DNA of 64,000 nucleotides from Triglochin maritima (GCA_963682175.1 OY821786.1:31923501-31987500); one strand, 5' to 3'; shown: positions 46,140 through 58,422, counted from the stretch's first letter. Notes: generated by a model not told the origin, from the sequence alone. Program-made: numbers and translations.

Positions 46140-46659
46140 TTTGACTAATAGCGGGTAACCACATTATTCTCGAAAGTTGATTTGCGATCTGGTTGCCACC
46201 AGTTGCGAATTAAGGAGACGAACGTGTAGAAGATGACGTTCAGAACAAGATATGGACATTAAGAGTTTCTGGTCATGCATTTTGGTTTAACTAATCACCA
46301 GCAACCTTCAGAATTTGCTGAATAGAGTATTTGAACCGTTCTTGGACCAATTTTTGATTGTGTTTGTGGAATATCTTGATATATTTATCTCATTGAGAGC
46401 AACACGTGGAATATCTGAAAATCGTGTTGGAGGCCCTACGACAAAACAAGTTTTATGCGAAGTTTTCAAGATGCGAGTTCTAATTGGACAAGTTTTGTTC
46501 CTCGGACATATTTTGTCTAAGGATGGGATCATTGTAGACTCAGTTAAGGTGGAGGCAGTGATGCAGTGGGAGACACCAAAAACGCTTTGCAAATAAGGAG
46601 AGGGCACCAAAAATGCTTCGTAGATAAGGAGTTTCATTGGACTTGTTGGTTATTACAAG
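46140..46659 (+). pseudogene. Ty3/gypsy RT remnant, left of solo LTR
   Basis: RT words: LFSKVDLRSGCHQLRIKET (about 46165-46220), FWLVMHFGLTN-like near 46265, NRVFEPFLDQFLIVF (about 46320-46365) and VLFLGHILSKDGI (46492-46530), then FIGLVGYYK up to 46659. The YVDD/FIDD box is lost (VFVEYLDIFI). Stops are frequent. It continues at 48603 after the LTR insertion. Confidence 0.82.
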
Positions 46660-48602
46660 TGTAACGTACCCGAAAATAGCGGAAAATTTAAACAATAATA
46701 AAGACCGTCAACGGTCAACACAGGGCACGTCACGGGAAAACAAACCAACATATATATAAAATATATAAGATACAGACCCACGTGGAAGTCAAACTATATA
46801 AATGAGTCAACTGTGATTACAACAAAAGTCAATATACATGTAATCACTACCTCAAGCAAAAGAAGATATAAAAGAGAACAGGATCTGATCTCGGGGGCAT
46901 TCTCCTCGGTCACCACCTGACTCTAATGCTACTCGCTACCTGAAATGAAAACAAACAAACATGCCTGAGTTCCCTGAAGGAACCCCGTATACTAAACCTC
47001 CTAAAATATAAAAAAAGGAATTAAAGACAATGCAATGCTATGCACATGATCATCCACCTCGGGCCCACAATAATGCCCTCACCGCCTCCGCGGCACTGAA
47101 CCACTCCTGTCACAAGGGTCAAGTCAGTCCACCGCTGCCTCACAAGGGTCAGTCGACACCACTGCTCCCCAACATTGCAGGAAGGAATCCCCGGTACACG
47201 CCGCCACCCAAGGAGCGAGTCAGCCCGCCGAATACACAACTCGGGTCAGACGACAGCCGCTGCTCCCCCAAGAGCCGCCAAGCGCGCACCCTGCCGGAAC
47301 ATCCTCGGCCTACCGCTAAACCCTCACAAACTGCCCAAGGTTTACGGTACACATCCCTCACACCCTGCTCGGTAAGAGAGGCAACAGTAGTACAATAATA
47401 CGCCTTCGTCGAAGGTGAAATCCGTAGCTCTCAAAGCCGGTAATCAACCGTCGCCTCGGAGCCGGTAGTCGACTTATACTCAACGGATCGCGTGTGGATA
47501 AATCCACCAACCTGCGGCAGATCGGTCGACCGCTAAATGCACACCGGTCGACCGGTCCCCCACACAGTACACAGTACTGTACATACAAGTCTACCGGTCG
47601 AACCACGCCAACCGAATTACCGACCAATCGGTCGAACAAAAGTCATCTAGCGGTCGACCGTTTGGATGGTCTACGCTATACAAATTTATATAATATATAT
47701 ATATCCGATCGGTCGAACCAAGGGGTCGTTCAACCGATAACAGGACTTCTCAGTATCTTGCCCAAGTGACATTCGGTCGACCGGAACAGCTATACAGTTC
47801 GATCGAAACATCACAGGCACTCTACTGCTTAATTAAAATGCTCAGTCGGTCGACCGAAAGTTGAAGAGTGGTCGACCGTTTTGATGGTCAAAGCTCCCAA
47901 CCGACTTAGCATCGAATGGATCGGTCGAACAAGGTTAAGGGCGTTCAACCGTTTAATAAGTCAAAACCCCCAACCGACCCATTCTCATTGTTATTCGGTC
48001 GACCGGCTAAGTGGTCCTGTTCGACCGATAACAGCATAACCCCTTTTTCCCGCACAAATCTGGCATAACGGTCGACCGTCCTAAGACATCGTTCGACCGT
48101 TCGCGGGTAAACATCAATATAATAATAGGATCGGTCGACTGCCCACAGGCACCGGTCGACCGATCGTCGTCTTCAACCTCTGAATTGGTTGAAATCCGAC
48201 GGGAAATTCGACACCAACGTCGATCCCCAACACTCACAAGGCATAAGTGAGTTATATTGAAGATTTGGCATACCTTTTGGTCGAGTGAAGAAGCCTCCCA
48301 AGCTTTGGCAACCTCTTCTCTTCTTCTTCCCTTCTTCTTCTCCTCTTCTTCTTCTTTACTTCTTCTCTCCTTCTTCTTCTCCAAAGAATCTCCTCTCTCA
48401 CTCTCTGGTTAGCTTCAGAAATGGAGAAAACGATTCAATTAACCCTCTCCCTCTTATTTATAGTAAAATCCAAGTTTATCTTCAATCCACATCTTAAACT
48501 TCAAATCAAAACAAGCCACCTCATGCTTCACTAATCAAGGCTTAATTAGGTTAATTAGGTTTAGTTTAGTTTAATTAAGGTGTTTTAGATTAGGTTATTA
48601 CA
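46660..48602 (-). repeat. Solo LTR, 1.94 kb, with CGGTCGACCG array
   Basis: Inserted inside the gypsy pol remnant: flanks ACAAG (46655-46659) and ACATG (48603-48607) are a 5-bp TSD with one change, and the gypsy reading resumes correctly (GYYK | MRFIQDFSN). In minus sense the LTR starts TGTAATAACC and ends GTACGTTACA. CTATAAATAAGAGG (reverse complement of 48448-48461) is a TATA box on the minus strand. About 47520-48170 carries many CGGTCGACCG-type palindromes (47523-47532, 47544-47553 and on). No internal domain, so a solo LTR formed by LTR-LTR recombination. Confidence 0.82.
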
Positions 48603-49460
48603 ACATGAGATTTATTCAAGATTTCTCAAACATAGCGTCCCCGTTAACGTCTTTGACTCGTAAGGGGGCTAAGTTTAGCTGGACTCAAAAGTGCAAGGAT
48701 AACTTTCAGGAATTGAAGAAGAGACTTACTTCGGCACTAGTCCTAACTCGTCCTTTTGGAAGTGGAGGTTATGGGATTTACAGTCATACTTCCGAAACAT
48801 CATTAAGATGCTCAACACGAGAGTGTGATAGCCTATGCTTCAAAACAATGGAAGACACATAAAAGAAATAATCCACGCACGATTTGGAGCTGGTACCGGT
48901 GATGTATGCTTTGAAAATCTGGATGCATTATTTGTACGAAGAGTAAGGTACTTGTTTTCGATAATCATAAGAGTAAGGTACTTGTTTTCACAGAAGGGTG
49001 TGAATATGAGATAACAAAGGTGGTTGGAGTTTTTGAAGAACAATGATTTCACTATTTCCTATCACCGAGGAAAGACAAACTCTATAGCCAATGTCTTGAG
49101 TCGGAAATAGGAAGGCTCATTGGCAAGTATTAGGGTAGAAGAATGGAAGTTAGTCGAAGATCTCGTGCACTGGAAACCATTTGTTGAGCGAAGTAGGACA
49201 TGATGGTTGTGAGTCTCATGGTTGAACCGAGAATAATCGAGACGATACTCCAGAAACAGAAACAGGGAAGACCCAAAATCACCTAAGCTACTTCAAGCTT
49301 CAACAAAAGAGAATACAGACTTTAGAATTGCTGCTGATGGAGGGTTGTGATCAAAGGGTTAGGGAAAGAGATCACAAAGAGACACATAAGTCTTGATACA
49401 CTATGCATCCTAGTAACGCAAAATTGTTCAAAGACTTACATAGAAGTTTTTGGTGGAAAT
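48603..49460 (+). pseudogene. Ty3/gypsy RNase H and integrase start, decayed
   Basis: FIQDFSNIASPLTSLTRKG, then WTQKCKDNFQELKKRL (48605-48735), RNase H with HDLELVPVMYALKIWMHYLY (near 48878-48935), RWLEFLKNNDFTISYHRGK and NVLSRK (near 49020-49110). Last comes an integrase zinc-binding piece NAKLFKDLHRSFWWKL (about 49417-49463), where the hAT-like element begins. Stops and frameshifts throughout. Confidence 0.82.
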
Positions 49461-51395
49461 TAGGGGTGTAAACGGGGCAGGTAATACCCGTATACCATGT
49501 CACTCGCCCCAGTCGGGTACGGGTATGGCACAAAAATTCATATCCGTTAAAAAATTCGAACCCGTAAACCCGTATCCGTTTACCATGTTAATAAACAGGT
49601 CAGGTACGGCATATGCATTACCTGCACATGTTTACCTGTTAACATATATTATATATTTTTATATAATATATTATATATATTTTATATGTTATATATATGT
49701 TATATATAATATATATTTTATATACTATATATTATATATCATATAATATATATATTTATATATTATATATTATACCCGTCATACCCGTTTACCCACCTCG
49801 CACCCGTTAAGTATACCCGCTAACTTAACGACATGCATGCAAAAAAACCCTTTGGTTTTTTGTTGGATGATAGTAATACATACATACATTGACAAAATTG
49901 CACTAAATTAAATGACATCATTGCACCTAAATTAAATGACATAATTAAATGGTTTTTTGGGTTAACTGGTTCCTACTCTGGATTGTTCGATTAGTGTGCA
50001 CTTAAATTAATGGCATTATTGCATATTAGTGTATGCGATCTTCACAATAATTGAAATTAAATTGATAATGATTGTAGGATTAATTCACATAGGGGTTATT
50101 ATTCGTCGTCGGAAAACTAATTAAATCGTCCAAACAATTAACTTTATGTCATTAACAATTCATTTAATACTTATTTCGTCTCGTCTCTTAAAATAAAGTT
50201 TCTACCTACGTTTTCCTCATTTTCCCCGTACAAACACCACGAAAATGTCTGGTGAAGCGCCTGAACTCGGTGAAGTAAGCCCAAAAAAAAAAATCGAGTC
50301 GGGCATAAAACACCCACATAGGGGAGGCGTCTTACCCAGACGCCACCCCCAAGGGGGGGTGCGTTTTATCGCCTCACCCAGGGGGGGCATCATCCTAAAA
50401 AATTAAAAAAATGTTAAAATTATACGATGTGTTATCTCAAATTATTTGACGTTCCATTGCAAGTTTTCGGTGGTAACGGGTCGGATTACATTGAGTTTTT
50501 TTGCAAGTGATAAGGATTCAAAAAAATTCCAGATCCAACAATTTTTAAGATCCAAAATCCCCCGGCGGTAAAACATCCCGACTTAGAAATACCACCTCGA
50601 CATGTCATTCGGGGGTCTCGCTCACCGGTGAGCGAGCGGCATTCCACCTCACCGGCAAAAACTCGTTGTAAGGTGAGATGTCGGACGATCGACCGTTTGT
50701 CTCTCGGTCTACCGAATATGTTCCATGCGGATGACCGAGTTTTTATCGGTCCACCGTGATCGTAAAGACAGTAAGTTTTTGATCTTCATGGAATCATTGG
50801 GTCGGTTTACCGATCTCTACCCGGTCATCCGAATATTTATCCTCAGTAGCTTCAACATTTCTTTGGAAATCTCTATTCGGTGTACCGAATGGGTATCGGT
50901 CATCTGAATATAGTAATTATTAACTTATTAATTAATTTAGCAATTATCTAAATTTATAATCAATTATCTTTTTAATAAAAATATATAAAAATTGCGGGTG
51001 TCCGAAGGAGCCGCCCCGCCTACGGGAGGGGCGTCTAGCAATAATATATATTTAAATAATAAAAAGATGTTAAATTTACGGTTTTTGAGATTATGAATTT
51101 AGTGAAAACGATAAGAAATCACCAATTTTCTCGCAAACAAGTCTCTAAATAACCATTTTTGCTAACAAAAACTTTACTTTTTATTATTTTAACTATATAT
51201 TATATATTAATTAAAGAATTAAACGGGTAAACGGGTATGAGTATAGGTATACACGTACTCGCTCCATTTATTAAACGGGTAAAGCGGGTATGGGTAAACA
51301 TGTATAATTTTTTAAATAGATACAAAAAACATACCCGTACTCGCTTATGAAATGGGGTGGGTAAACGGGTAATACCCGCCCCAGTTACACCCCTA
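49461..51395. mobile_element. Non-autonomous hAT-like element, host of MULE-D
   Basis: Ends TAGGGGTGTAAACGGG (49461) and GGGTAAACGGG ... GTTACACCCCTA (to 51395), inverted. Inner flanks are full of CGGGTA/TACCCG words and an AT-rich core (49640-49780). A matching 8-bp TSD is not visible (GTGGAAAT against ATTATGAT), so the ends may have been altered. A MULE derivative sits inside (50092-51075). Confidence 0.65.
50092..51075 (+). mobile_element. MULE-D: derivative of the MULE-B/E family
   Basis: Left end GGGGTTATTATTCGTCGTCGG with GAAAACTAATTAAATCG, then a 5' leader like the other copies and exon 1 at 50245-50274 (MSGEAPELGE, GTAAGC donor). An intron with GC-rich patches (50315-50392) leads to an exon-2 start near 50450-50490 (GGTGGTAACGGG...). 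The interior carries GGTNNACCG words (50690-50910) as in MULE-C. The right part stops near 51075 without the expected right TIR. Confidence 0.7.
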
Positions 51396-51899
51396 ATTAT
51401 GATGGACTTTGGTTCCACTGGCTATGTTGGAATTGGTTTTTGCCGCCCAGAGGAATACAAAGTTTTATTTATGAAAACTCATTCGTCTTATGATACTGTT
51501 TTGCAGGTACTTGAGAAGGATTGCATGCGGTGGATGTTTCGTTTTATGTCTTTGAACTTTATTGTATTGAGTTAGGTCGTTGTCTATGAATTCCACAGTG
51601 TGTCCTTGAACTAGTTATTGAATCATTTGAATTATCGTGTCAATTTATTCGAATTAATTGGAGTTCAAATTGTTTTATTGTTTTTTGGTTCTTGTGTTCC
51701 TATGTTGTCATTGTTTTTTCTGGTGAGGTTTTTTTCCCACGGGGAACTTTAATTTTAACTTTCGCATTGACCTCGTGTGAAATCGGAGATGTTACAATAT
51801 CAGAAACATTCACGGTAGAAAATCAATACAGAAAAAAGAGTAATTTCTAGGTATCTAAGAAAACCTCCACTCACAGGATTAATACGGTTCATTGACATT
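51396..51899. other. Unassigned sequence between hAT-like element and LINE
   Basis: A 72-codon frame at 51357-51575 reads RPEEYKVLFMKTHSSYDTVLQVLEKD; I do not recognise it. A splice-acceptor-like TTTTGCAG precedes GTACTTGAG near 51507. ATGTTACA near 51789-51796 could be an LTR end. It may be a captured gene fragment or a gypsy 3' part. Confidence 0.35.
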
Positions 51900-52039
51900 C
51901 TTGTATAAACAAAGGCACTCTTCCATTCGGTTATCTGGGTTCCCCCCCTTTACAAGGGCCTTACCTTCTTAAAAAAATTCACAACAAACTCAGTGGTTGG
52001 AAGGCAAAGCTACTTTCCCTGGCTGGTAGAGAAATACTT
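51900..52039 (+). pseudogene. LINE ORF2 RT 3' fragment, split by hAT-like element
   Basis: Reads FGYLGSPLYKGPYLL, then KKIHNKLSGWKAKLLSLAG and REILITS up to the element at 52048, continuing beyond it at about 53308-53355 as VLSRHHILAIHDIPETLF. This is the thumb-like region of L1-type RT and lies on the same strand as the LINE at 43157-46085, so it is probably the 3' half of that element. Confidence 0.75.
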
Positions 52040-52047
52040 ATTACAAG

Positions 52048-53299
52048 TAGACCTGTAAACGGGTCGGGTACGGGGTGGGTATGCCCTTACCCGTACCCAT
52101 ACCCGGTTAAATGAACGGGTACAAGTATATACCCGACCCAATATTGGTGTACACGTACCCGCCCCGTACCCGCTAAGTTAGCGGGTAAGGGGCGGGTAAA
52201 CGGGTATCACCTGTTACAAAATTCCTTAAAATGTTATAAAAATTAAAAATCACAAAAAAAACACAACTAATCGTCAAAGAAATACAAACAAACACATACA
52301 ACTAATTGCAACAAAAATAGAAAATGCAAAGCATAAACAATCTCAAGGATGCAATGATATTCCAAACGACTTAATAACCACCACAAATTTGATTCCTACC
52401 ACGAATCTGATTCCTACTGAAGCATGTGTGGTAACAGAAATTCTAAAAACCAGAAAGGAGAAAATTGACAAATAATTACATCAAGTCCTGTTGGCTGGTC
52501 TCGATTCAACGAATGGGAATGGGAATGGGAATGAGTTGATTCTCATCGAAATCAGAAGTTGTACCTGACACATACTGCAATTGATCGTTTGATCGACGAA
52601 TTTTCCTTCCACACCACAACCAGCAACCAATAACATCAATCCTGGAGAGGAGACAGAGAGGAAGCAGCGAGGAGGAGGCGGCGAGGAGGAGACGAAGAGG
52701 AGGTGGCGAGGAGGAAGCAACGAGGAGACGGAGAAGAGATACAGAGGAGGAGGCGGGATCAGCGGGATATGTTAGATTTGGGGGTTTTCACTTTTCAGTT
52801 TTTTTTTCTCTTTTCCTTTTGCATATTAAGTCTGCACATACACACACACACACACACACATATATATAAACTAATATTTTATATATTAATATACAGGAAT
52901 TCTCAAGTGAGCCCAGGGCTTAATTTTTCTAAATTAAGCCCCCACAATATCCACCACTCATTTCAAATTGTAAGGTAGATTAAGAAAAAAAACGGTTATG
53001 CTAATGAATGGTGAGATTAAATTTAAATAAGATCTAATGGTGAGATATTAGGGGGTTTAAACTAAATTTGATGAGCCCTGAGCTCACTAGAGCTTGACCC
53101 ATATAATATAATATAATATATATATTGTTACTGGGTTAACGGGTATACAGGTACGGGTGCGTTCCTTACCCGTACACGACCCGTTTATCTGGCGGGTAAA
53201 CAGGTACAAAATTTTAAATGGGTACGAATTTTTGTACCCATACCCGTACGGGTCGGGTGGGCAGGTATACGGGTATTACCCGACCCGTTTACATGCCTA
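52048..53299. mobile_element. Non-autonomous hAT-like element with 8-bp TSD
   Basis: 1252 bp, TSD ATTACAAG (52040-52047 and 53300-53307), ends TAGACCTGTAAACGGGTCGG and, reversed, TAGGCATGTAAACGGGTCGG. CGGGTA/TACCCG words crowd both ends. The interior has a (CA)n run (about 52837-52860), a GGA/GAGGAG purine-rich patch (52645-52755) and a nested MITE. No transposase. Its insertion separates ITS from VLS in the LINE frame exactly at the TSD. Confidence 0.85.
52896..53098 (+). mobile_element. About 200-bp MITE, copy 1
   Basis: Ends TCTCAAGTGAGCCCAGGGCT and, reversed, GGTCAAGCTCTAGTGAGCTC. It matches 57211-57410 in reverse complement over nearly its whole length (for example CTTAATCTACCTTACAATTT and TTAGCATAACCG shared). 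Nested in the hAT-like element. Confidence 0.7.
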
Positions 53300-53355
53300 A
53301 TTACAAGTGTCTTGTCTAGACATCACATTTTGGCTATCCATGACATCCCCGAAAC

Positions 53356-53700
53356 TCTTTTCTTTTACGATGCTTTGTAACACGTGCTTCGCGCAGATGC
53401 TCCAAAATACGATGACACGTATTATGATTTTGCAATAATTTATGTTTATGACTTTCAATCACAGGTAATGCATAACACAAATAATTATATCCCACATAAA
53501 GATAAAGCCCGTGGATACCTATTTAATTGAAGAAACTTCTCATTCTTTAGTGGATGGTCCTATGAATTTTCAGCAACTTTTATCATCATATCTGATCCTC
53601 ATTTACCCAATCGGTCATACCATATGTTATTAGAATCAATATTCATCTGATTTACCAATGCAAGTCTTTTGACCAAGCCATCAAGTGTGCAATGACATAT
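53356..53700. other. Unassigned, possibly LINE 3' tail
   Basis: No clear feature; may include the rest of the LINE RT and 3' UTR. Confidence 0.35.
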
Positions 53701-54870
53701 TGTTAAAAACACTCTACACTTGAGCACACTTGGATATGATATTGAATTTGATATGCAAGTGGTGAAGTTTAGGCTTGAGTGTTGAAGAATAAGCTTTGAA
53801 GGTTTGGGAATTGAGAGCACAAAGATAGTTGATGAATAGAATGTGTTATCTCTTGTTTTGTGTCTCTAGAGTGGTGTTTATATAGGTTTCAAAGCTTCTA
53901 GATCCGTTGGAGAGTTGATGGTGAATGGACCAATGAGAAAACAAGATGTGACTTAAGCTCGGCCAAAAATCGAGATAGATTCGGTCGACCGTTATCCACA
54001 CGGTAGTCCGAAACATTGGTCTAAACTAAGAACTCGGTTGACCGATTAAGTATCGGATCACCGTTCACCAACCTCCAGTAGCTTTTATCTATTTAGCCCT
54101 AATTAAATTCGGTTCACCGAAGTCCATTCAGTTCACCGTTCCAAGGTGGACAGTAGAATTGATTGGGCTCTGATCTACTCAAGTTCGGTTGACCGTGTAT
54201 ACTTCGGTAAACCGAAGTAGTGCGGGTATTCCGCTGACAATGCGTGAGAAATTGTTTAACAGTCAAGTGTCATGTTTAAATAGTCGTTGGGCTCCTAAAG
54301 CCAATATGGATTCGGTAGACCGAAGTGTGTGCGGTCGTCCGAAGTGGGTCAAGTTAATTGGGCTCTAGGGTCTTGATTTGAATGCGAGCATTGGAGCAAA
54401 GTCTAAAACCGATCCAGGGCTATTCGGTCAACCGAAGGTGTTTCGGTCTTCCGTAGGGGCAATTCCAGAGAACACCTAAGTTTCATTGTTGGGAAGTATT
54501 CAACTATCCGATAGGTGTTCGGTGGACCGAACTCGGTAGGATTTGGTTGACCGAAATAGGTTCGGTTTACCGAGGAATGATGGGACAGAATCCTAGTGCT
54601 CAAGTTTACATAAAACCTTATGGACTCAATAAATATAAAGTTACATGTCTTGGTCCAAAGCTTTGATTACAAGTCTTGAGTCTTGATGTCTTTGTCCAAA
54701 TGCTCATCTCCTTGATTGTCTTGATCAACCTATTAAGATGATTGCAAGTATACAAACATATATGCAATGCATGTAATCGTGTTTGCTCACTTTGATTGAT
54801 TAGGTTGATTGATTAAGATTAGTTTAATTAATCATCAAAATTAGTATAGATTAAGGCCAAAAAGCCAACA
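53701..54870 (+). repeat. LTR-like block with GGTCGACCG words
   Basis: Starts TGTTAAAAACACTC and ends AAAAGCCAACA. A TATA box (GTTTATATAGG, about 53878-53888) on + lies near one end. Palindromes such as TCGGTCGACCG (53981-53991), CGGTTGACCG and CGGTAAACCG cluster in 53980-54570. No TSD was found (CATAT against ACCAC), so limits are tentative. Confidence 0.5.
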
Positions 54871-56099
54871 ACCACCACTGATCGCTATCAGGCCGGTCTG
54901 TTCTTTCCGTTGCCCCAAAAGGGTCGACGAACCCATTGCCCTCAAAGCCGATCACACACACCACAATCACACAACAGATAAACAATGGTCAATCGAACAA
55001 GCACATCGGTCGACCGGCTCCCTCAAGAAATATGCAATGTTCGACCGTCACCTAGTCGGCCCAACACAACCAACATAAAATTGGTCGAACCAACTGTCAT
55101 GGGCGATCGACCGTTTGGATGGTCAACTCCCAGGTTCAACTAACAAAACGACCAATCGGTAGAACAGATGGTCACATGCGGTCAAACGTTTGGATGGTCT
55201 ACGCCACAAATATTATTAAATTCAATCATCCCATAGTTCGAACGACAAAGGGGACTCGGTCGACCGAAATATAACAGAGACTTCATGTTTCCTCAAAGTC
55301 CAAGATCGGTCGAACAAGGCACACACCGGTCAAACAGTCTTTAAGTTAACTTAAGTTATCGGTCGAACCAATCATATAGGAGGTCGACTATTTAGTGGTC
55401 TAGACTCCAACCGACTTAGCTACAGGTACAATCGGTTGAACGGATCACAAGGCGGTCGACGTTTAGATGGTATATGCCCCCAACCGACTTACTTACAATG
55501 TAACCGGTCGAACGACAAAGATGACATGTTCAACCGAAAAACAACAGGGCTTGCCTAAAATACACAATTGATCGACCGTCCCAAGGCATCATTTGACCGG
55601 TGCAAGGCTAAAACCCACAATTACACTAGCATTGGTCGATCGTTTTAAGCAGAAATTTGTTGTTCAGCAACCTCGGACGAGCCTAACGACTACCGTCAAC
55701 CTAAACCACCACTCACACACCTTGGGTGAGTATTAAGGAGAAGCTTCACATACCTTGAAGGCTTGAAGAAACCTTTGAAGACCAACGGGATCACCTCCTC
55801 ACCACACGTGTTTCTCCAGCGAATCCTTTCCCGAGCACGATCACTAACTCCGTCGACTTTACCGGCCTCTTCCTTCTTCTCCGATCACCACACACCGCCG
55901 ACGTTTCAGAGGGAGAGACCAGCTGAGAGAGAAAAAAAGTGAGTTGAGATAGAAAAAAATGAGTATTCACCCTTAAATACCCAACTCAAACTCACCCACC
56001 ACTCACGTCTCACCACCTCACCTCCACTACTCCCCCCACTAATCCACCATTAACCGCCTAAACAAGATTAGGCTCCTAATCAAGGATTAGGATATAACA
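54871..56099 (-). repeat. LTR fragment related to the solo LTR at 46660
   Basis: Shares with 46660-48602 blocks such as GTCGACCGTTTGGATGGTC-type text (near 55115 and 47650) and many CGGTCGAAC / GGTCGACCG words. In minus sense it starts TGTTATATCCTAATCC. It is shorter and lacks the other end, so it is truncated, probably where the block at 53701-54870 joins it. Confidence 0.6.
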
Positions 56100-57210
56100 T
56101 TTTTCATATTTTAGGTTGTTTTCCTTTCGATCTAATTTGAAAACATCATTCGTGCAAGCACCTAGTTGGAACTAATTCTACATGGTTTTTATATTACGAT
56201 ATAGATCTCACGTACGTAAAAGCTTAAGTCAATGTTCACAACAATCAGTCTTAGTATTTGAGGGGAAAACAGAACTTGTCGGAGTCATTAGTTATGGCTA
56301 ACCTACTTAGTCAAATAAATACAACAATTTCATGATGTCATTTCTCCAATAAAATAGAACCTCAAAGATATGTCTAACCTATGAGTCATTTTAGAAGTCA
56401 ATTTTCCACTTCCTTGAGGATTTTTTGAATATCAATCATAGTCTTTTAGAGAAATTAAATTTCGGTTATCAAACGATGTTATATGGGTATCAACTTCAGG
56501 AAATCACATATTCTGACCGAAAAATATGCTCTCATATGTTTTCCCATCTTCAAATTTTCATTTCTAGACCATTGTAAATTGATTTTAGTTTAAAAATGAA
56601 AATCATTTTTTGACCCCACAAGGGTGTGATTGGTTTGTAGGAAGAAAAAAAGTTCAAACATGTAACTTATTTATTTATTTTGTTTTAAAACGAAAGTGAG
56701 AAGTTAACCTGAGCACAAAAGTTTAGCAGTAATTACGGATGAAGCCGCTCAAATTAAAGGTCCAATTCACTTAATTTTCATGAACTTTAACGTGTGACAC
56801 ATATTCTTATGAACTTTCAGTTTTCTAACAATTTACCCCTCTCCATAGCAGTCATGAACGAAACATAACATGTAAAGTACTCATACCCATATATACCAGC
56901 ATCAAATTTCTAATTGAAATTGAAAATCACAACAAAACAACGTAAAAATCATCTCAGATTAGACAAACACCTTCTAAATTAATGCATAAGATTGATTTGT
57001 ATTCCTACAGGTCATCTCCATATTCCCAACTCATCTCGCAAAAAGCCTAAACAAAAACTCCAAGTGCTGGAATAGCAGTGGTCTGTGGTGAAATCGGTGG
57101 AGTGGAGAAAGGTTTGGTGCGTGAGAGAGGACGACTTATAAGTGAGAATAGGGTTTGGTAATTGGTGTGTGTGTAAGAATTTCGAAAATAAGAATGAATA
57201 TATATAATTA
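56100..57210. other. Intergenic, no gene seen
   Basis: AT-rich sequence without recognisable coding or repeat structure. Confidence 0.45.
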
Positions 57211-57410
57211 GGGTGAGACTCTTGTGAGTTCAGAACTCATCTTATTTAGTTTAAGTCTCATACAATCTCATAATTGGATCTTATTTACAATTAATCTCAC
57301 ATTTTATTAGCATAACCGCTTTTCTCTTAATCTACCTTACAATTTTAAATGAGTGATGGATATGTTGTGAGCTTAAAATAGGAAATTAAGTCCCAGACTC
57401 ATTAGATAAT
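57211..57410 (-). mobile_element. About 200-bp MITE, copy 2
   Basis: Inverted copy of the MITE at 52896-53098, with diverged ends (CTTGTGAGTTCAGAACTCAT left, and a right end around AAGTCCCAGACTC). Confidence 0.65.
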
Positions 57411-58325
57411 TTATGTATTTTTAATTATATATATTAATTAAATTTTGAATGAGTAAACAGTTAAACGGGTTGCGAGAATGTACTATCAATATCCACTAAC
57501 ATTTTTTTTGTTTTGACACTTTATTATTGTATTCCGGATATTGATCCGTTTCTCGTTTTTGGTGATTATTTTGAAAAAAATCCTAACCTAAATTTCATTA
57601 AAATGAAAATACTAATTAATAAAAACACAATTAATTTTCACTTTGTCCGAATCGTTATTTTCAATAAATCTCAATTATATACCCAACTATTTACAAAATA
57701 ATACCCCCAAATCATTTAAAATAGGTCGACCCCTACTGGGTCGTTGTGCCCCCGGTGAAGGGGGGATGACCCGGTCGTCCACGACCCCCGTTAATGGTCT
57801 TACAATCGTAGGTGTACATAGAGTTGAGTCCATGCTAATTTTCTTTAGCATTAAATGGATTGCAAGTATATATGGTAGGCAGATTTTCTTTAGCATACTT
57901 CACATATGTTGGAAAACTTAAAAAACGTTATTTGAAATCACTTGATTTCATAAAATGTTCAACAATATCATATGTTTAGAAGATCCATAGCTCATCAAGA
58001 TCTCACCACTTCGAGTTACTTGAACTGGGTTACGCTTAGATCAATCTCAATTGAAGGAGGATAAACAAAAAAAACTCTCATTTTCTCTAGCTCATAATAG
58101 TTTACTCTAGACCAATCTGGCTTATCTCTTTATATGCGTTTTGCAGCTTAATTGATAGATATGGTTTTTTTTCCCACGTTGAACCATGAGGCGAAATAAT
58201 TTGTATCGGTCATAGTTAGTGGTTGGATATGTGTTTCTACAACTTTTGAGAGTATGTGACCTAATATTATGGCTTAAGCATAATAGTATTTGGTGCTGGT
58301 GTAATTATTATCACTCAAAGAAAAA
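57411..58325. other. Intergenic, no gene seen
   Basis: AT-rich except a GC-rich patch at about 57725-57795 (GGTCGAC, CCCCCGGTGAAGGGGGG), which may be a remnant of a hairpin-type TE end. Confidence 0.45.
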
Positions 58326-58422
58326 GGGAACTACTAAACGTCGCCCCAAAACTACTTAAATCGCCCCTTGAAATTACCAAATTGCCCTTAACAATATATT
58401 TAATACCCATATCGTCCCGTGT

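Noticed and set aside
46660..56099. LTRs at 46660 and 54871 as the two ends of one retrotransposon
   Set aside because: Same family and strand, but the first has its own flanking TSD with the gypsy frame resuming directly after it, so it is a solo insertion; the second is truncated.
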